A stretch of DNA of 64,000 nucleotides from Chitinophaga skermanii. GTDB lineage: Bacteria; Bacteroidota; Bacteroidia; Chitinophagales; Chitinophagaceae. The position numbers and the translations under genes are program-made. Each line of letters opens with the position of its first letter. Position 1 is the first letter of the stretch. This document shows, in pieces, positions 36,634 through 44,634 of the stretch. The notes beneath the pieces were generated by a model. The model ran no database searches and had not been told where the DNA came from. It was given only the letters and a program-made list of their open reading frames with translations. The stretch is taken from positions 496,001-560,000 of the forward strand of contig NZ_QLLL01000006.1 of the NCBI RefSeq assembly GCF_003259335.1, given 5' to 3'.

Positions 36634-36887
36634 ATTTTTTTTAAACGGTTCCAAAATTATCCGTGCAAGTGTTAGCATGAATATAAAATAGATGGTTGCT
36701 ATTGTTTGCCTGATGAATAAGGGCATTTAATCTACGAACAGGCATTTTGGCTATAATTGGCCATAGTAAAGGATTTATAGCGCTAAAAGATAAAAAAACT
36801 ACATTCATCGATAAAAATGGGTGGTTGGCATATTCCACGGTGGAAGCTATGGTTGCGTAACTAAAATTGCGCTCCATGTTTTATGTT
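36634..36887. promoter_or_regulatory. Divergent intergenic region with a palindrome
   Basis: 254 bp between the kelch and DUF4270 genes. At 36833-36845 TTCCACGGTGGAA is a perfect palindrome with 6-bp arms around one G, a possible operator. I see no complete TTTG / TAnnTTTG promoter here; TAAAATTG near 36858 is a partial -7 match on the plus strand. Confidence 0.4.
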
Positions 36888-38210
36888 ATGTTAGATAAAC
36901 GGAATAAAATGCGCCTTTGCCTACTTGTAGTTTTTGCGGCGGTTGTTTCCTTGGTGTCGTGCGACAAAGAAGGATTCAGTTACCAAAACGCCGCAAATCC
37001 CAATGAATCAAATTACCTATTGCTCGACACGCTTACCGTGAATATGAGTACCATACAACTCGATTCCTTCACCACAAATAGTAGTGGTGTAGCGCTTGTA
37101 GGTAAATACACCGATCCTGCATTTGGTAAAATCGAAGCATACACGAACTATCATGTTGGCGTTCCTACAGAAAAAACATTAGCCAGCAAAGCTTTGTATG
37201 ATTCCATTGAAATCATCCTGAAACCCAATGGCTATTACTATGGCGATTCTACTTTGCCACAAACATTCCAAGTGTATAAACTGGCCGATAAAATTAGTAT
37301 CCCAAAGGAGCAATACAGTTTATTCAACACCACCACTACTGCTACAGAAAGTACACCAGTAGCTGTTTCGCAACAATTAATTCGTCCTTCTGAAAAGAAA
37401 GCAGTGCGCATTATTCTACCCAATACAATAGGTAATGAATTGTTCGAGATGATCAAAAACAATAAGCAAGAAGTATCGACCAACGAACACTTCTTGAACT
37501 ACTTCAAAGGTTTAAGCATTCGAGGTGGAATAAATAACAGCATGTTGTTATCGTACCTGGCCACCGATTCAGGTATGGTAATGCGTTTGCATTACCACGA
37601 GAACAACCAAGAATTAGAACGTAAGCATTTCGATTTCCCTTTAACAGGTTCGGGTTTGCAGTACAATCATATATCGTACGACAGGAGCGGCACACCGCTA
37701 ACTGCCTTTACTAGGGAGAACAAGGTGATATCATCCACCGCCTTGGATAATGTAGCTTATTTACAAAGCTTTACAGGATTAGTAACGCGCTTAGACATAC
37801 CTGCCTTGCGGGATCTTCCGAAAATGGGCAAGTTCGGAAAGATTATGGCAGCCGAGTTACAATTACGACCAGTGGCCGGTACATACGACCTGCTTAGTTT
37901 GCCGGAAAGTATTACACTTTGCGGAGCCGACCGGTTGAATAACGTAACCGATTCGTTGGTAAATACGCTCGATGGATCTATTCAACACGGAAGCCTAACC
38001 ATCGATAAACTGTACCACGAGAATACGAAATATACGTATGATGTAACAAGCTATTGTACGTTCCAAACCACCGCTACCGACTTAACATCGAAAGGTTTGT
38101 TGTTGTATCCCAATGGTCATAATGTAATGGCCAACCGCGCTGTATTAGGCGATACAAAGAATAAACTGAACCGGGTAAGTTTGAAAGTTTATTACCTGCT
38201 TTACAAATAA
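36888..38210 (+). CDS. DUF4270 family lipoprotein
   Basis: About 440 residues from Met at 36888 (MLDKRNKMRLCLLVV); Met at 36909 or 36867 are options. Signal peptide with lipobox LVSC. The N-terminal mature part (NYLLLDTLTVNMSTIQLDSFTTNSSG, then GKYTDPAFGKI) is the hallmark of DUF4270, found only in Bacteroidota as far as I know. Function unknown. It is followed 25 bp later by an outer-membrane beta-barrel gene. Confidence 0.85.
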   Translation: MLDKRNKMRLCLLVVFAAVVSLVSCDKEGFSYQNAANPNESNYLLLDTLTVNMSTIQLDSFTTNSSGVALVGKYTDPAFGKIEAYTNYHVGVPTEKTLASKALYDSIEIILKPNGYYYGDSTLPQTFQVYKLADKISIPKEQYSLFNTTTTATESTPVAVSQQLIRPSEKKAVRIILPNTIGNELFEMIKNNKQEVSTNEHFLNYFKGLSIRGGINNSMLLSYLATDSGMVMRLHYHENNQELERKHFDFPLTGSGLQYNHISYDRSGTPLTAFTRENKVISSTALDNVAYLQSFTGLVTRLDIPALRDLPKMGKFGKIMAAELQLRPVAGTYDLLSLPESITLCGADRLNNVTDSLVNTLDGSIQHGSLTIDKLYHENTKYTYDVTSYCTFQTTATDLTSKGLLLYPNGHNVMANRAVLGDTKNKLNRVSLKVYYLLYK

Positions 38211-38235
38211 CATTTATCATCATTATCCATATACC

Positions 38236-39480
38236 ATGCGCAAAGGATTCAGCATATTGGTTTTTATCGTTTTTAGCGTGATGTTGGCGCAACGTTCTTA
38301 TGCACAGAATGGTTTGAATAACTTCTATTCAGCCTTCGGCATTGGCGATCTTGAAGAAAAAGATTTTACCCGCAACTTCGGTACAGGTTCGGCCGGTATG
38401 GCGCGGAAATCTGCCAATTACTTAAACGAATTAAATCCAGCTTCCTACTCTGCCTTACCGATGAAGCAATTCATTTTCGACGTTTCATTAGGTGGGAAAA
38501 CGGTAACCTATTCAGGTACAAATATTAATCAAAGTGCGTTTGATTTGAATGTGAAACGCTTAGCTGTGGGTACGAAAATTCTTGATTGGTGGGGTGCTAG
38601 TGTTGGCTTTACACCGTTCTCTACAATTGACTATAAACTATTAAACACAAAATATATCGCGGGTACGAATACCGGCTTCCTAAGTGCAATAGAAGGTTCC
38701 GGCGGTTTGAATAAATTGTATTTCTCCAATGGTTTCAAACTGAATAAAAATTTCTCCGTGGGTGTGTCTACTTCATTTTTGTTCGGGAATGTTACAACCG
38801 CCGATAGCTTAGGTAGTAACGGCTCTTCAGAGGCCGTTTATACTGAAAACCGTCGTTATATGTACAATGGGAATGTTACCGGCGGTATTCAATATGAAGG
38901 CAAGATCGGAAATTATACATTGGGCATTGCAGGTACTTACCGCATGGAAACAAAGTTCAAATCCAGCGAAACAGTAACTATTTTAAACACCAGCCAAGAC
39001 GAGTTATACAAAGAAACCATTGCCAAGCATAATTATGTATTGCCTGCGCAATACGGTGCGGGTATATCCATTTCGAATGGCGAGCTTACAGCTGTAGCCG
39101 ATTATAAGTATACCGATTGGTCGAATAAAAATGAGAATGGCTTAGACTTTAAATACGCCAAAACGCATAAAATTGGTGGCGGGGTGGAATATGCGTTCAT
39201 GCGTGATTCGTACCGTGGTAAATACGAAGGGTACGTAGTGCAGTTGGGATATAATTACCAAGAGTCGTATATGCAAATCAAGAACCAACCGATTATCGAT
39301 CGTGGCTTTACAATTGGGGCTTCGGCACCAAGTAGAAGTAATAATATTCGGTATTATGTAGGACTAGAGTTTGGAACACGGGGTACTACAACAAATGGGT
39401 TAATCAAAGAAAATTATGTGAATATGTTGTTCAACTTCAACTTAAAAGATATTTGGTTTTTAAAACGAAAAGAGTATTGA
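38236..39480 (+). CDS. Outer-membrane beta-barrel protein, unknown function
   Basis: 414 residues with a signal peptide (cut near SYA-QN, ~24) and many alternating amphipathic strands with aromatic ends (for example FSVGVSTSFLFGNV; YEGYVVQLGYNYQESY; YYVGLEFGTRG), ending near a C-terminal aromatic-rich strand (FNFNLKDIWFLKRKEY). The start FYSAFGIGDLEEKDF is frequent in a FadL/OmpP1-like group of Bacteroidota. Probably co-transcribed with the DUF4270 gene. Cargo unknown. Confidence 0.78.
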   Translation: MRKGFSILVFIVFSVMLAQRSYAQNGLNNFYSAFGIGDLEEKDFTRNFGTGSAGMARKSANYLNELNPASYSALPMKQFIFDVSLGGKTVTYSGTNINQSAFDLNVKRLAVGTKILDWWGASVGFTPFSTIDYKLLNTKYIAGTNTGFLSAIEGSGGLNKLYFSNGFKLNKNFSVGVSTSFLFGNVTTADSLGSNGSSEAVYTENRRYMYNGNVTGGIQYEGKIGNYTLGIAGTYRMETKFKSSETVTILNTSQDELYKETIAKHNYVLPAQYGAGISISNGELTAVADYKYTDWSNKNENGLDFKYAKTHKIGGGVEYAFMRDSYRGKYEGYVVQLGYNYQESYMQIKNQPIIDRGFTIGASAPSRSNNIRYYVGLEFGTRGTTTNGLIKENYVNMLFNFNLKDIWFLKRKEY

Positions 39481-39514
39481 GTACTAAGTTGATACTTGAT
39501 AGTAAAATGGGTCC

Positions 39515-39548
39515 GAAAAGGGGTGCTTTGGAGAAGGCACCCTTTTTC
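39515..39548. terminator. Bidirectional terminator between convergent genes
   Basis: GGGTGC and GCACCC form the stem, with A-runs before and T-runs after, so it can stop transcription from both the beta-barrel gene (plus) and the serine hydrolase gene (minus). Confidence 0.8.
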
Positions 39549-39550
39549 AT

Positions 39551-40612
39551 TTATTCCCCGTATTGATCGATGAGTTGTAGTAGTAGGTTGTTGATACTGT
39601 TAAGCGCTACATTAGATTGCTTATTAATGAAGATGAAATAAGCCCGGTTCGCTCCTGGTACAACATACACTTGTGATAAAAACTTCCCTGGATTACCGGT
39701 ATTGTAGGCTACTTTATGCCCTTTGTTGTTCACTTTCCAGAACCAGCCTAGCGAAAATTCCCCTTTCCCGAAGTACAAATACTCCATCATACTGGGCGTA
39801 AATATGGTATTGTTACTACGAAAACTTTTTAATTGGTTTTGAAGGAAGTGTGTATACCCAGCTACGCTAACATCTAAGTTACCTGCTGCTTCCAACCAAT
39901 TCAATTTTACGCGTAATGTGGCTGTATCGATATTTACTTCATCTCCATAGCCATTAACCGTTCTAGTATCGTTGGCTATTTCAAAATCTGCCTGCATGAT
40001 AGTGTTTAATTCTTTTACTAATTGCGCATACGGTTTTTGGGCTACTTTTTCTAACATTAGCCCGGCTAGTACATACCCCGCATTGGTAAGGTATAATGCT
40101 CCTGTTGTAGGTTGCGGAGGTTGTAGTAGTATCCATTGTGCAAATTGAAGTCTTTGCGTGGCAGCGTCGCCTTGGAATTGCGACGTAGCGGGCTCAGTAT
40201 TGGAATATGTGAAAGGTGGTAAGGGAGCGCGGAAGCTGAGCAGATCTTCGAGTGTAAGTGTACTGTATGCCTTTCTGCTGCCAGCTTTTAAACCTGGGAA
40301 TATCGTGAAGAAGTTTGTGCTCCATTGGATTTTTTGCTGTTGAACGAGCATGGCAGCGATTTGGGATGTGATCGCTTTTGTATTCGATCCAATTTTGAAA
40401 CGGCTCTGCTCGTCTATTATGGAGGATGCCAAGTAACTTGGCGACCCGTAGGTTTTACATTCTAATACGCTATCTGCGCTAACAACAGCATATGCTAAAG
40501 CAGAGGCCCCTGCCGCATGAAGAATGTCGAATGCCCTTTTGTTAAATTGTTGGGCTGAAGTTGTTACTTTAAAAAGGAAGAAAAATAGGGCAAGGGTAAT
40601 TAGGCGTTTCAT
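39551..40612 (-). CDS. Serine hydrolase of the beta-lactamase/class C family
   Basis: About 353 residues from Met at 40612 (MKRLITLALFFFLF) with a signal peptide ending near TSA-QQ. The nucleophile motif SxxK is SNTK (FKIGSNTKAI). The second motif, usually YSN, reads LTN (LYLTNAGYVLAGLML), so the usual Tyr is replaced. The third motif is YNTGNPGKF in place of HTG. The family includes peptidases and esterases acting in the periplasm; true beta-lactamase activity is unlikely. Confidence 0.8.
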   Translation of the reverse strand: MKRLITLALFFFLFKVTTSAQQFNKRAFDILHAAGASALAYAVVSADSVLECKTYGSPSYLASSIIDEQSRFKIGSNTKAITSQIAAMLVQQQKIQWSTNFFTIFPGLKAGSRKAYSTLTLEDLLSFRAPLPPFTYSNTEPATSQFQGDAATQRLQFAQWILLQPPQPTTGALYLTNAGYVLAGLMLEKVAQKPYAQLVKELNTIMQADFEIANDTRTVNGYGDEVNIDTATLRVKLNWLEAAGNLDVSVAGYTHFLQNQLKSFRSNNTIFTPSMMEYLYFGKGEFSLGWFWKVNNKGHKVAYNTGNPGKFLSQVYVVPGANRAYFIFINKQSNVALNSINNLLLQLIDQYGE

Positions 40613-40664
40613 ATCGAAAAAGTACACATAATTTCTATGGATTTCTCGCTGTGTCTATAAAAAG

Positions 40665-40702
40665 CAAAAAGGGCGTTTCTTTTGATCGAAACACCCTTTT
40701 AC
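40665..40702 (-). terminator. Terminator after the small ORF at 40725
   Basis: On the minus strand GGGTGTTTC pairs with GAAACGCCC (one G-U pair), followed by five T. The other strand also ends in four T. Confidence 0.78.
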
Positions 40703-40724
40703 TGTAAGCATAGCTCCCACTTTC

Positions 40725-40964
40725 TCACATGCCTTCCATGTTGTTAAGCGCTGCGTCTTTAATAGTAGGCCCGTGATGTTTCCAATAATAATCTACGAGA
40801 CCGTTTAACGCATCTGTTTTCGAGAGGCGTAAAACATCGCATATTAAACTTAATTTTCTCTGCTGTTCACCCCCAAGAAAAAAGCTAGTTCCCGATGAGT
40901 TTAAACGTACTTCTCCCGAAGCAAGTTCTTTTCTCAATAAGACAATTTGTTGCTCGATGTTCAT
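40725..40964 (-). CDS. Small helical protein, unknown function
   Basis: 79 residues. RKLSLICDVLRLSKTDALNGLVDYYWKHHGPTIKD looks like a helical tail faintly like that of DUF3408-type proteins of mobile elements; the resemblance is too weak to assign. Its own terminator downstream and the lack of an opposing gene support it as real. No partner genes nearby. Confidence 0.5.
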   Translation of the reverse strand: MNIEQQIVLLRKELASGEVRLNSSGTSFFLGGEQQRKLSLICDVLRLSKTDALNGLVDYYWKHHGPTIKDAALNNMEGM

Positions 40965-41271
40965 CCACGAATTAGTTTATGATGGTCAAAACAATGTCTA
41001 AAACCGTGCATATGTATATGCATCGATATGCGACGAATTTAAAAGTAATTACAACAAAAATACGCAGTTGTTAACCTATAGTTAAAGGAATTTTCAACAC
41101 CATAGAATACAATACCATGAAGGATTACAGCAGATTAAAATATTTCTATTTTTCAATTATTTGATATATCAATTATCATATTTTAACGACAATATGTATA
41201 CCACTAAAGAACAAAAAATATATCTATTTATATAAAGCGATATTGTTATAAAACGTTTGAGAATGGAGATA
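40965..41271. other. AT-rich gene-free stretch
   Basis: 307 bp, strongly AT-rich, with a GCATATGTATATGC palindrome near 41008-41021. It would contain the promoter of the small ORF at 40725-40964. No gene and no clear terminator for the GH1 gene are seen. Confidence 0.45.
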
Positions 41272-42630
41272 TTATTTTGCGTGTAAAAAATGCGTGAACC
41301 ATTTGCCGGAGGATTTTAAGGTGCGTTGTTGCGTGGTAAAGTCGACATGTACTAATCCAAATTTCGCTTTGTACCCTTCAGCCCATTCGAAATTATCGGT
41401 AAGCGTCCATACATAATATCCCGTTAGGTTAATACCTTCTTCTTTTGCTTTGAGTGCACCTTGCAAATATTCTTGGAAATACTGGATACGGTCGTGATCA
41501 TCCACCGCATCTTCATGCAATAAATCGGGGAAAGCAGCCCCACTTTCTGTTACTACTAGCTCTTTCACTCCTGCATAAGCAGCAAATTGTTTAATAACCT
41601 GGTACATACCATCACCGCTAATTTCCCATCCCAGCGCTGTTGTTGGCACATTGCGCGCTTTGGGTTTCACCTCGGAAATACCAATAATCGGCATAAAGGG
41701 ATTATGTTTTACTACAAGCGGGAAGTAATTCTGTAAACCGATAAAGTCGAAATCAAACGCCAATTTATCCCAATCACGCCACATAGCATACCTACGCTCA
41801 ATGCGACCTAATAAAGGAAATGCATCTACCGGGTACCCCATGCCTAAAGCGGGTTCAATAAAAAGACGGTTAAATAAAGCATCTGCTTTTCGGCGTGCTT
41901 TTTCATCATTTTCATTATTGGTAAACGGGATAATATGACTACAAGAAAGCGCCGTACCAATTTTAGCATCTTTCACCTCGCTGCGTAATACTCTACCACC
42001 TTCTGCTTGCGCCAAGGCTACGTGGTGTACGGCCGGTAAAAAGTACGATAACCCAAATTTACCAGGGGCATGAACACCCAGCATATAGCCAAGCGAGGTA
42101 AAGCCAAAAGGCTCGTTTACAACAATCCATTGTTTTACTCGGTCGCCGAAGGCTTGTGCACAAACACGTACGTATTCTTCAAAGGCAAATACAATTCCAC
42201 GATGTGCCCAGCCACCTTTTTGTTGTAAACTATGGGGTAAATCCCAATGGTACAAGGTTACACAAGGAGCAAGACCGTATGCTAAACAAGTATCAATAAC
42301 GCGGTTATAGAAATCAATCCCGGCAGCATTAATTTCACCGGTGCCTTTGGGCATAATACGGGCCCAAGCAATGGAAAAACGAAATACGTTGAAGCCCATT
42401 CGTTTGGCAAGGAGAATATCGTCGGTATAACGGTAATAAAATTCGCAAGCTTGTTGGGCGTGACTTTTATCTTTGATCTTTCCTTTCCGGGATGAAAATT
42501 CATCCCAAATAGAGCGACCTTTGCCGTCGATATCGTGTGCACCTTCGTTTTGAAAAGATGAAATAACAACGCCCCATTGAAAATCCGGGCCAAATTGTGC
42601 CCTTGTGAGGGCGCTTTTGAAGGAGTTCAT
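41272..42630 (-). CDS. Family 1 glycoside hydrolase (beta-glucosidase)
   Basis: About 452 residues from Met at 42630 (MNSFKSALTRAQFG); an in-frame Met at 42672 adds 14 unsupported residues. GH1 (beta/alpha)8 barrel: N-terminal signature FQWGVVISSFQNEGA, acid/base Glu173 in VVNEPF, nucleophile Glu362 in VVTESG, and WTLTDNFEW near the end, which binds the glucosyl group. No signal peptide, so a cytoplasmic enzyme cleaving imported beta-glucosides. Stands alone. Confidence 0.92.
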   Translation of the reverse strand: MNSFKSALTRAQFGPDFQWGVVISSFQNEGAHDIDGKGRSIWDEFSSRKGKIKDKSHAQQACEFYYRYTDDILLAKRMGFNVFRFSIAWARIMPKGTGEINAAGIDFYNRVIDTCLAYGLAPCVTLYHWDLPHSLQQKGGWAHRGIVFAFEEYVRVCAQAFGDRVKQWIVVNEPFGFTSLGYMLGVHAPGKFGLSYFLPAVHHVALAQAEGGRVLRSEVKDAKIGTALSCSHIIPFTNNENDEKARRKADALFNRLFIEPALGMGYPVDAFPLLGRIERRYAMWRDWDKLAFDFDFIGLQNYFPLVVKHNPFMPIIGISEVKPKARNVPTTALGWEISGDGMYQVIKQFAAYAGVKELVVTESGAAFPDLLHEDAVDDHDRIQYFQEYLQGALKAKEEGINLTGYYVWTLTDNFEWAEGYKAKFGLVHVDFTTQQRTLKSSGKWFTHFLHAK

Positions 42631-42751
42631 AAAGAAAAAACGAAAATTACTGGATCGAGTTTGAATACGCAATTATGAAATTGTTAATTTCGCCCCGCTG
42701 CTGCTTGGTGAAAGTGCAACCCGGATAAGCCTACTTTATTATTTTTATGCC

Positions 42752-43816
42752 ATGAAATCAACTTTCTTTGCCAACATGTCTCCTGCCCTTGCATGCGCGT
42801 TGATCGTATTGTTTACGCAATGTGGACAAGGTTCTGTTAAGCATAACAACAGTGAACAAACAGCTGATTCTATCCAACTCCGCGATACTGCTACAATGGT
42901 GTTAGTTCCCGGTGGCTCCTTTCAAATGGGAGCTGCGGGTGAACATGCCAATGCAGATGAACAGCCTGTGCATACTGTGCAATTGAATACTTTTTATTTG
43001 GATGAACATGAAGTAACAAATGCGCAATTTGCAGCATTTGTAGCTGCAACAGGGTATGTAACAACTGCTGAAAAATATATCGACAAAGCAGAATTGATGT
43101 CACAACTACCGGCAGGCTCTCCTGAGCCGGATAGTAGCGCTTTACTGCCCGGTTCTTTGGTATTTACGCCGCCCAGCCATGCCGTGGATTTAAATGATAT
43201 TACGCAATGGTGGAGTTTTGTACCTGGCGCTAGTTGGCAGCATCCTTGGGGTCCAACATCTGACCTTACAGGATTAGAAAATCACCCAGTAGTACATATT
43301 TCCTATTTCGATGCCCAAGCTTATGCACAATGGGCCGGCAAAAGGTTACCAACTGAAGCAGAATGGGAATACGCGTCGCGTGGTGGATTATTGAACCAAC
43401 CTTTTTCTTGGGGTAGTGAATTATTAACCCAAGGCGTGCCGAAAGCGAATACCTGGAATGGAAACTTCCCTTATCACAATACCGAAACCGATCACTTCAA
43501 ATATACAGCTCCCGTTAAATCGTACCCCGCAAATGCTTATCAACTCTTTGATATGGCCGGCAATGTATGGGAGTGGTGTGCAGATTGGTATGATACCAAC
43601 TATTACAAATCTTTAGGCAACAACAGCCATAACCCAAACGGCCCTGCTCAAGCGTTCGACGCCGATGATCCCAGCACACCTAAACGCGTGATGCGTGGCG
43701 GATCATTTATGTGTAGCGATGAATATTGTCGAGGCTACCGTGTTTCTGCGCGGATGAAATCGTCGCCGGAATCGGGATTATCCAACGTAGGCTTTCGTTG
43801 TGCCCGAAACAAATAA
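42752..43816 (+). CDS. Formylglycine-generating-enzyme family lipoprotein or secreted protein
   Basis: 354 residues. The N-terminus is hydrophobic and ends at Cys24 (LFTQC, an imperfect lipobox). The FGE-sulfatase domain starts at MVLVPGGSFQMG and includes NAQFAAFVAATGY, RLPTEAEWEYASRGG and NVWEWCADWY. The C-terminus keeps both Cys of true FGE: Cys321 and Cys326 in GGSFMCSDEYCRGYRVSAR. True FGE oxidises Cys in CxPxR of sulfatases to formylglycine. No such sulfatase is in the window. Many family members have other roles, but most of those lack the Cys pair. Confidence 0.85.
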   Translation: MKSTFFANMSPALACALIVLFTQCGQGSVKHNNSEQTADSIQLRDTATMVLVPGGSFQMGAAGEHANADEQPVHTVQLNTFYLDEHEVTNAQFAAFVAATGYVTTAEKYIDKAELMSQLPAGSPEPDSSALLPGSLVFTPPSHAVDLNDITQWWSFVPGASWQHPWGPTSDLTGLENHPVVHISYFDAQAYAQWAGKRLPTEAEWEYASRGGLLNQPFSWGSELLTQGVPKANTWNGNFPYHNTETDHFKYTAPVKSYPANAYQLFDMAGNVWEWCADWYDTNYYKSLGNNSHNPNGPAQAFDADDPSTPKRVMRGGSFMCSDEYCRGYRVSARMKSSPESGLSNVGFRCARNK

Positions 43817-43855
43817 ACAACCGATTAGACCCTTTACCAAAACCGCATGTACACC

Positions 43856-44560
43856 ATGAAACCCGCAACTTTTCGTAGGTTCAGCACAATCGAAGAACGC
43901 GACGCCGTCGCCGATCTATTGGAAATGCACGGCATCCAAAGTATTAAAAAAGGCAATGCTCCTTTGTTAGACAGTAATTTCATCGGGCAGAATTTCGACA
44001 ATGCATTCATTTTACAATTATCGCCTGCCGATTTTACCAAAGCCAATGAAGTGTTACAAACAGCAGCACAAGCCCTGCTAAACGAGGTAGAAGACGATTA
44101 CTACCTGTTATCCTTTACGAATGAAGAGTTACTAGACGTTGTACGCAATCAAGATGAATGGGGAGAATTTGATTATGTATTAGCATTAAAACTGTTGGGA
44201 GAACGTGGTGTAAGCCTATCTTCCGAGAACATGGATTCGATTCAAAAAATGCGTTACGAAAAACTTACCAAGCCCGTAGCTACACCCGTAGCATGGTTAA
44301 TTGCAAGCTATTTAGCCGTGATTTGCAGCCCGATCCTACTTCGTTATGCCGTTATTTACTGGATACCGATGGTGGCCATTGTGTCGGCTCTGTATATTTT
44401 ATTCGGTAAGAAAACCTTACCCGACGGGCAAAAAATTTATCCTTACACACAACAAACACGCACACACGCAATCATCATTATTTTGCTAGGCGTATTGTTC
44501 TATGTGTATTATCTATTCCTCCTATTCTCGAATAGCGTATACGATGCTAGTCCTCTCTAA
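43856..44560 (+). CDS. Membrane protein with DUF2007-like N-terminal domain
   Basis: About 234 residues from Met at 43856; Met at 43847 is possible. Residues ~1-75 (FRRFSTIEERDAVADLLEMHGIQSI) resemble the small DUF2007 domain that often begins with a short two-state sensor-like fold. The middle (~80-135) is soluble; the C-terminal third has three membrane helices. Function unknown. Followed by a strong bidirectional terminator. Confidence 0.7.
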   Translation: MKPATFRRFSTIEERDAVADLLEMHGIQSIKKGNAPLLDSNFIGQNFDNAFILQLSPADFTKANEVLQTAAQALLNEVEDDYYLLSFTNEELLDVVRNQDEWGEFDYVLALKLLGERGVSLSSENMDSIQKMRYEKLTKPVATPVAWLIASYLAVICSPILLRYAVIYWIPMVAIVSALYILFGKKTLPDGQKIYPYTQQTRTHAIIIILLGVLFYVYYLFLLFSNSVYDASPL

Positions 44561-44567
44561 AAGAATT

Positions 44568-44605
44568 AAAAAAGCCTTTCCTACTTTATTCGGAAAGGCT
44601 TTTTG
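44568..44605. terminator. Bidirectional intrinsic terminator
   Basis: A perfect 13-bp stem (AAAAAGCCTTTCC with GGAAAGGCTTTTT) around a 10-nt loop, between convergent genes. Confidence 0.93.
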
Positions 44606-44634
44606 CTTTGCAATATGAAAATTTAGAATGGCTG

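Noticed and set aside
39551..40612. Class C beta-lactamase resistance gene
   Set aside because: Two of the three catalytic motifs are altered and there is no AmpR-type regulator; a generic serine hydrolase is the better call.
42752..43816. Idea that the FGE-like protein activates the sulfatase-fold protein at 27195-29204
   Set aside because: That protein has Thr in the nucleophile region and no CxPxR motif, as in LTA synthases, so it needs no formylglycine.
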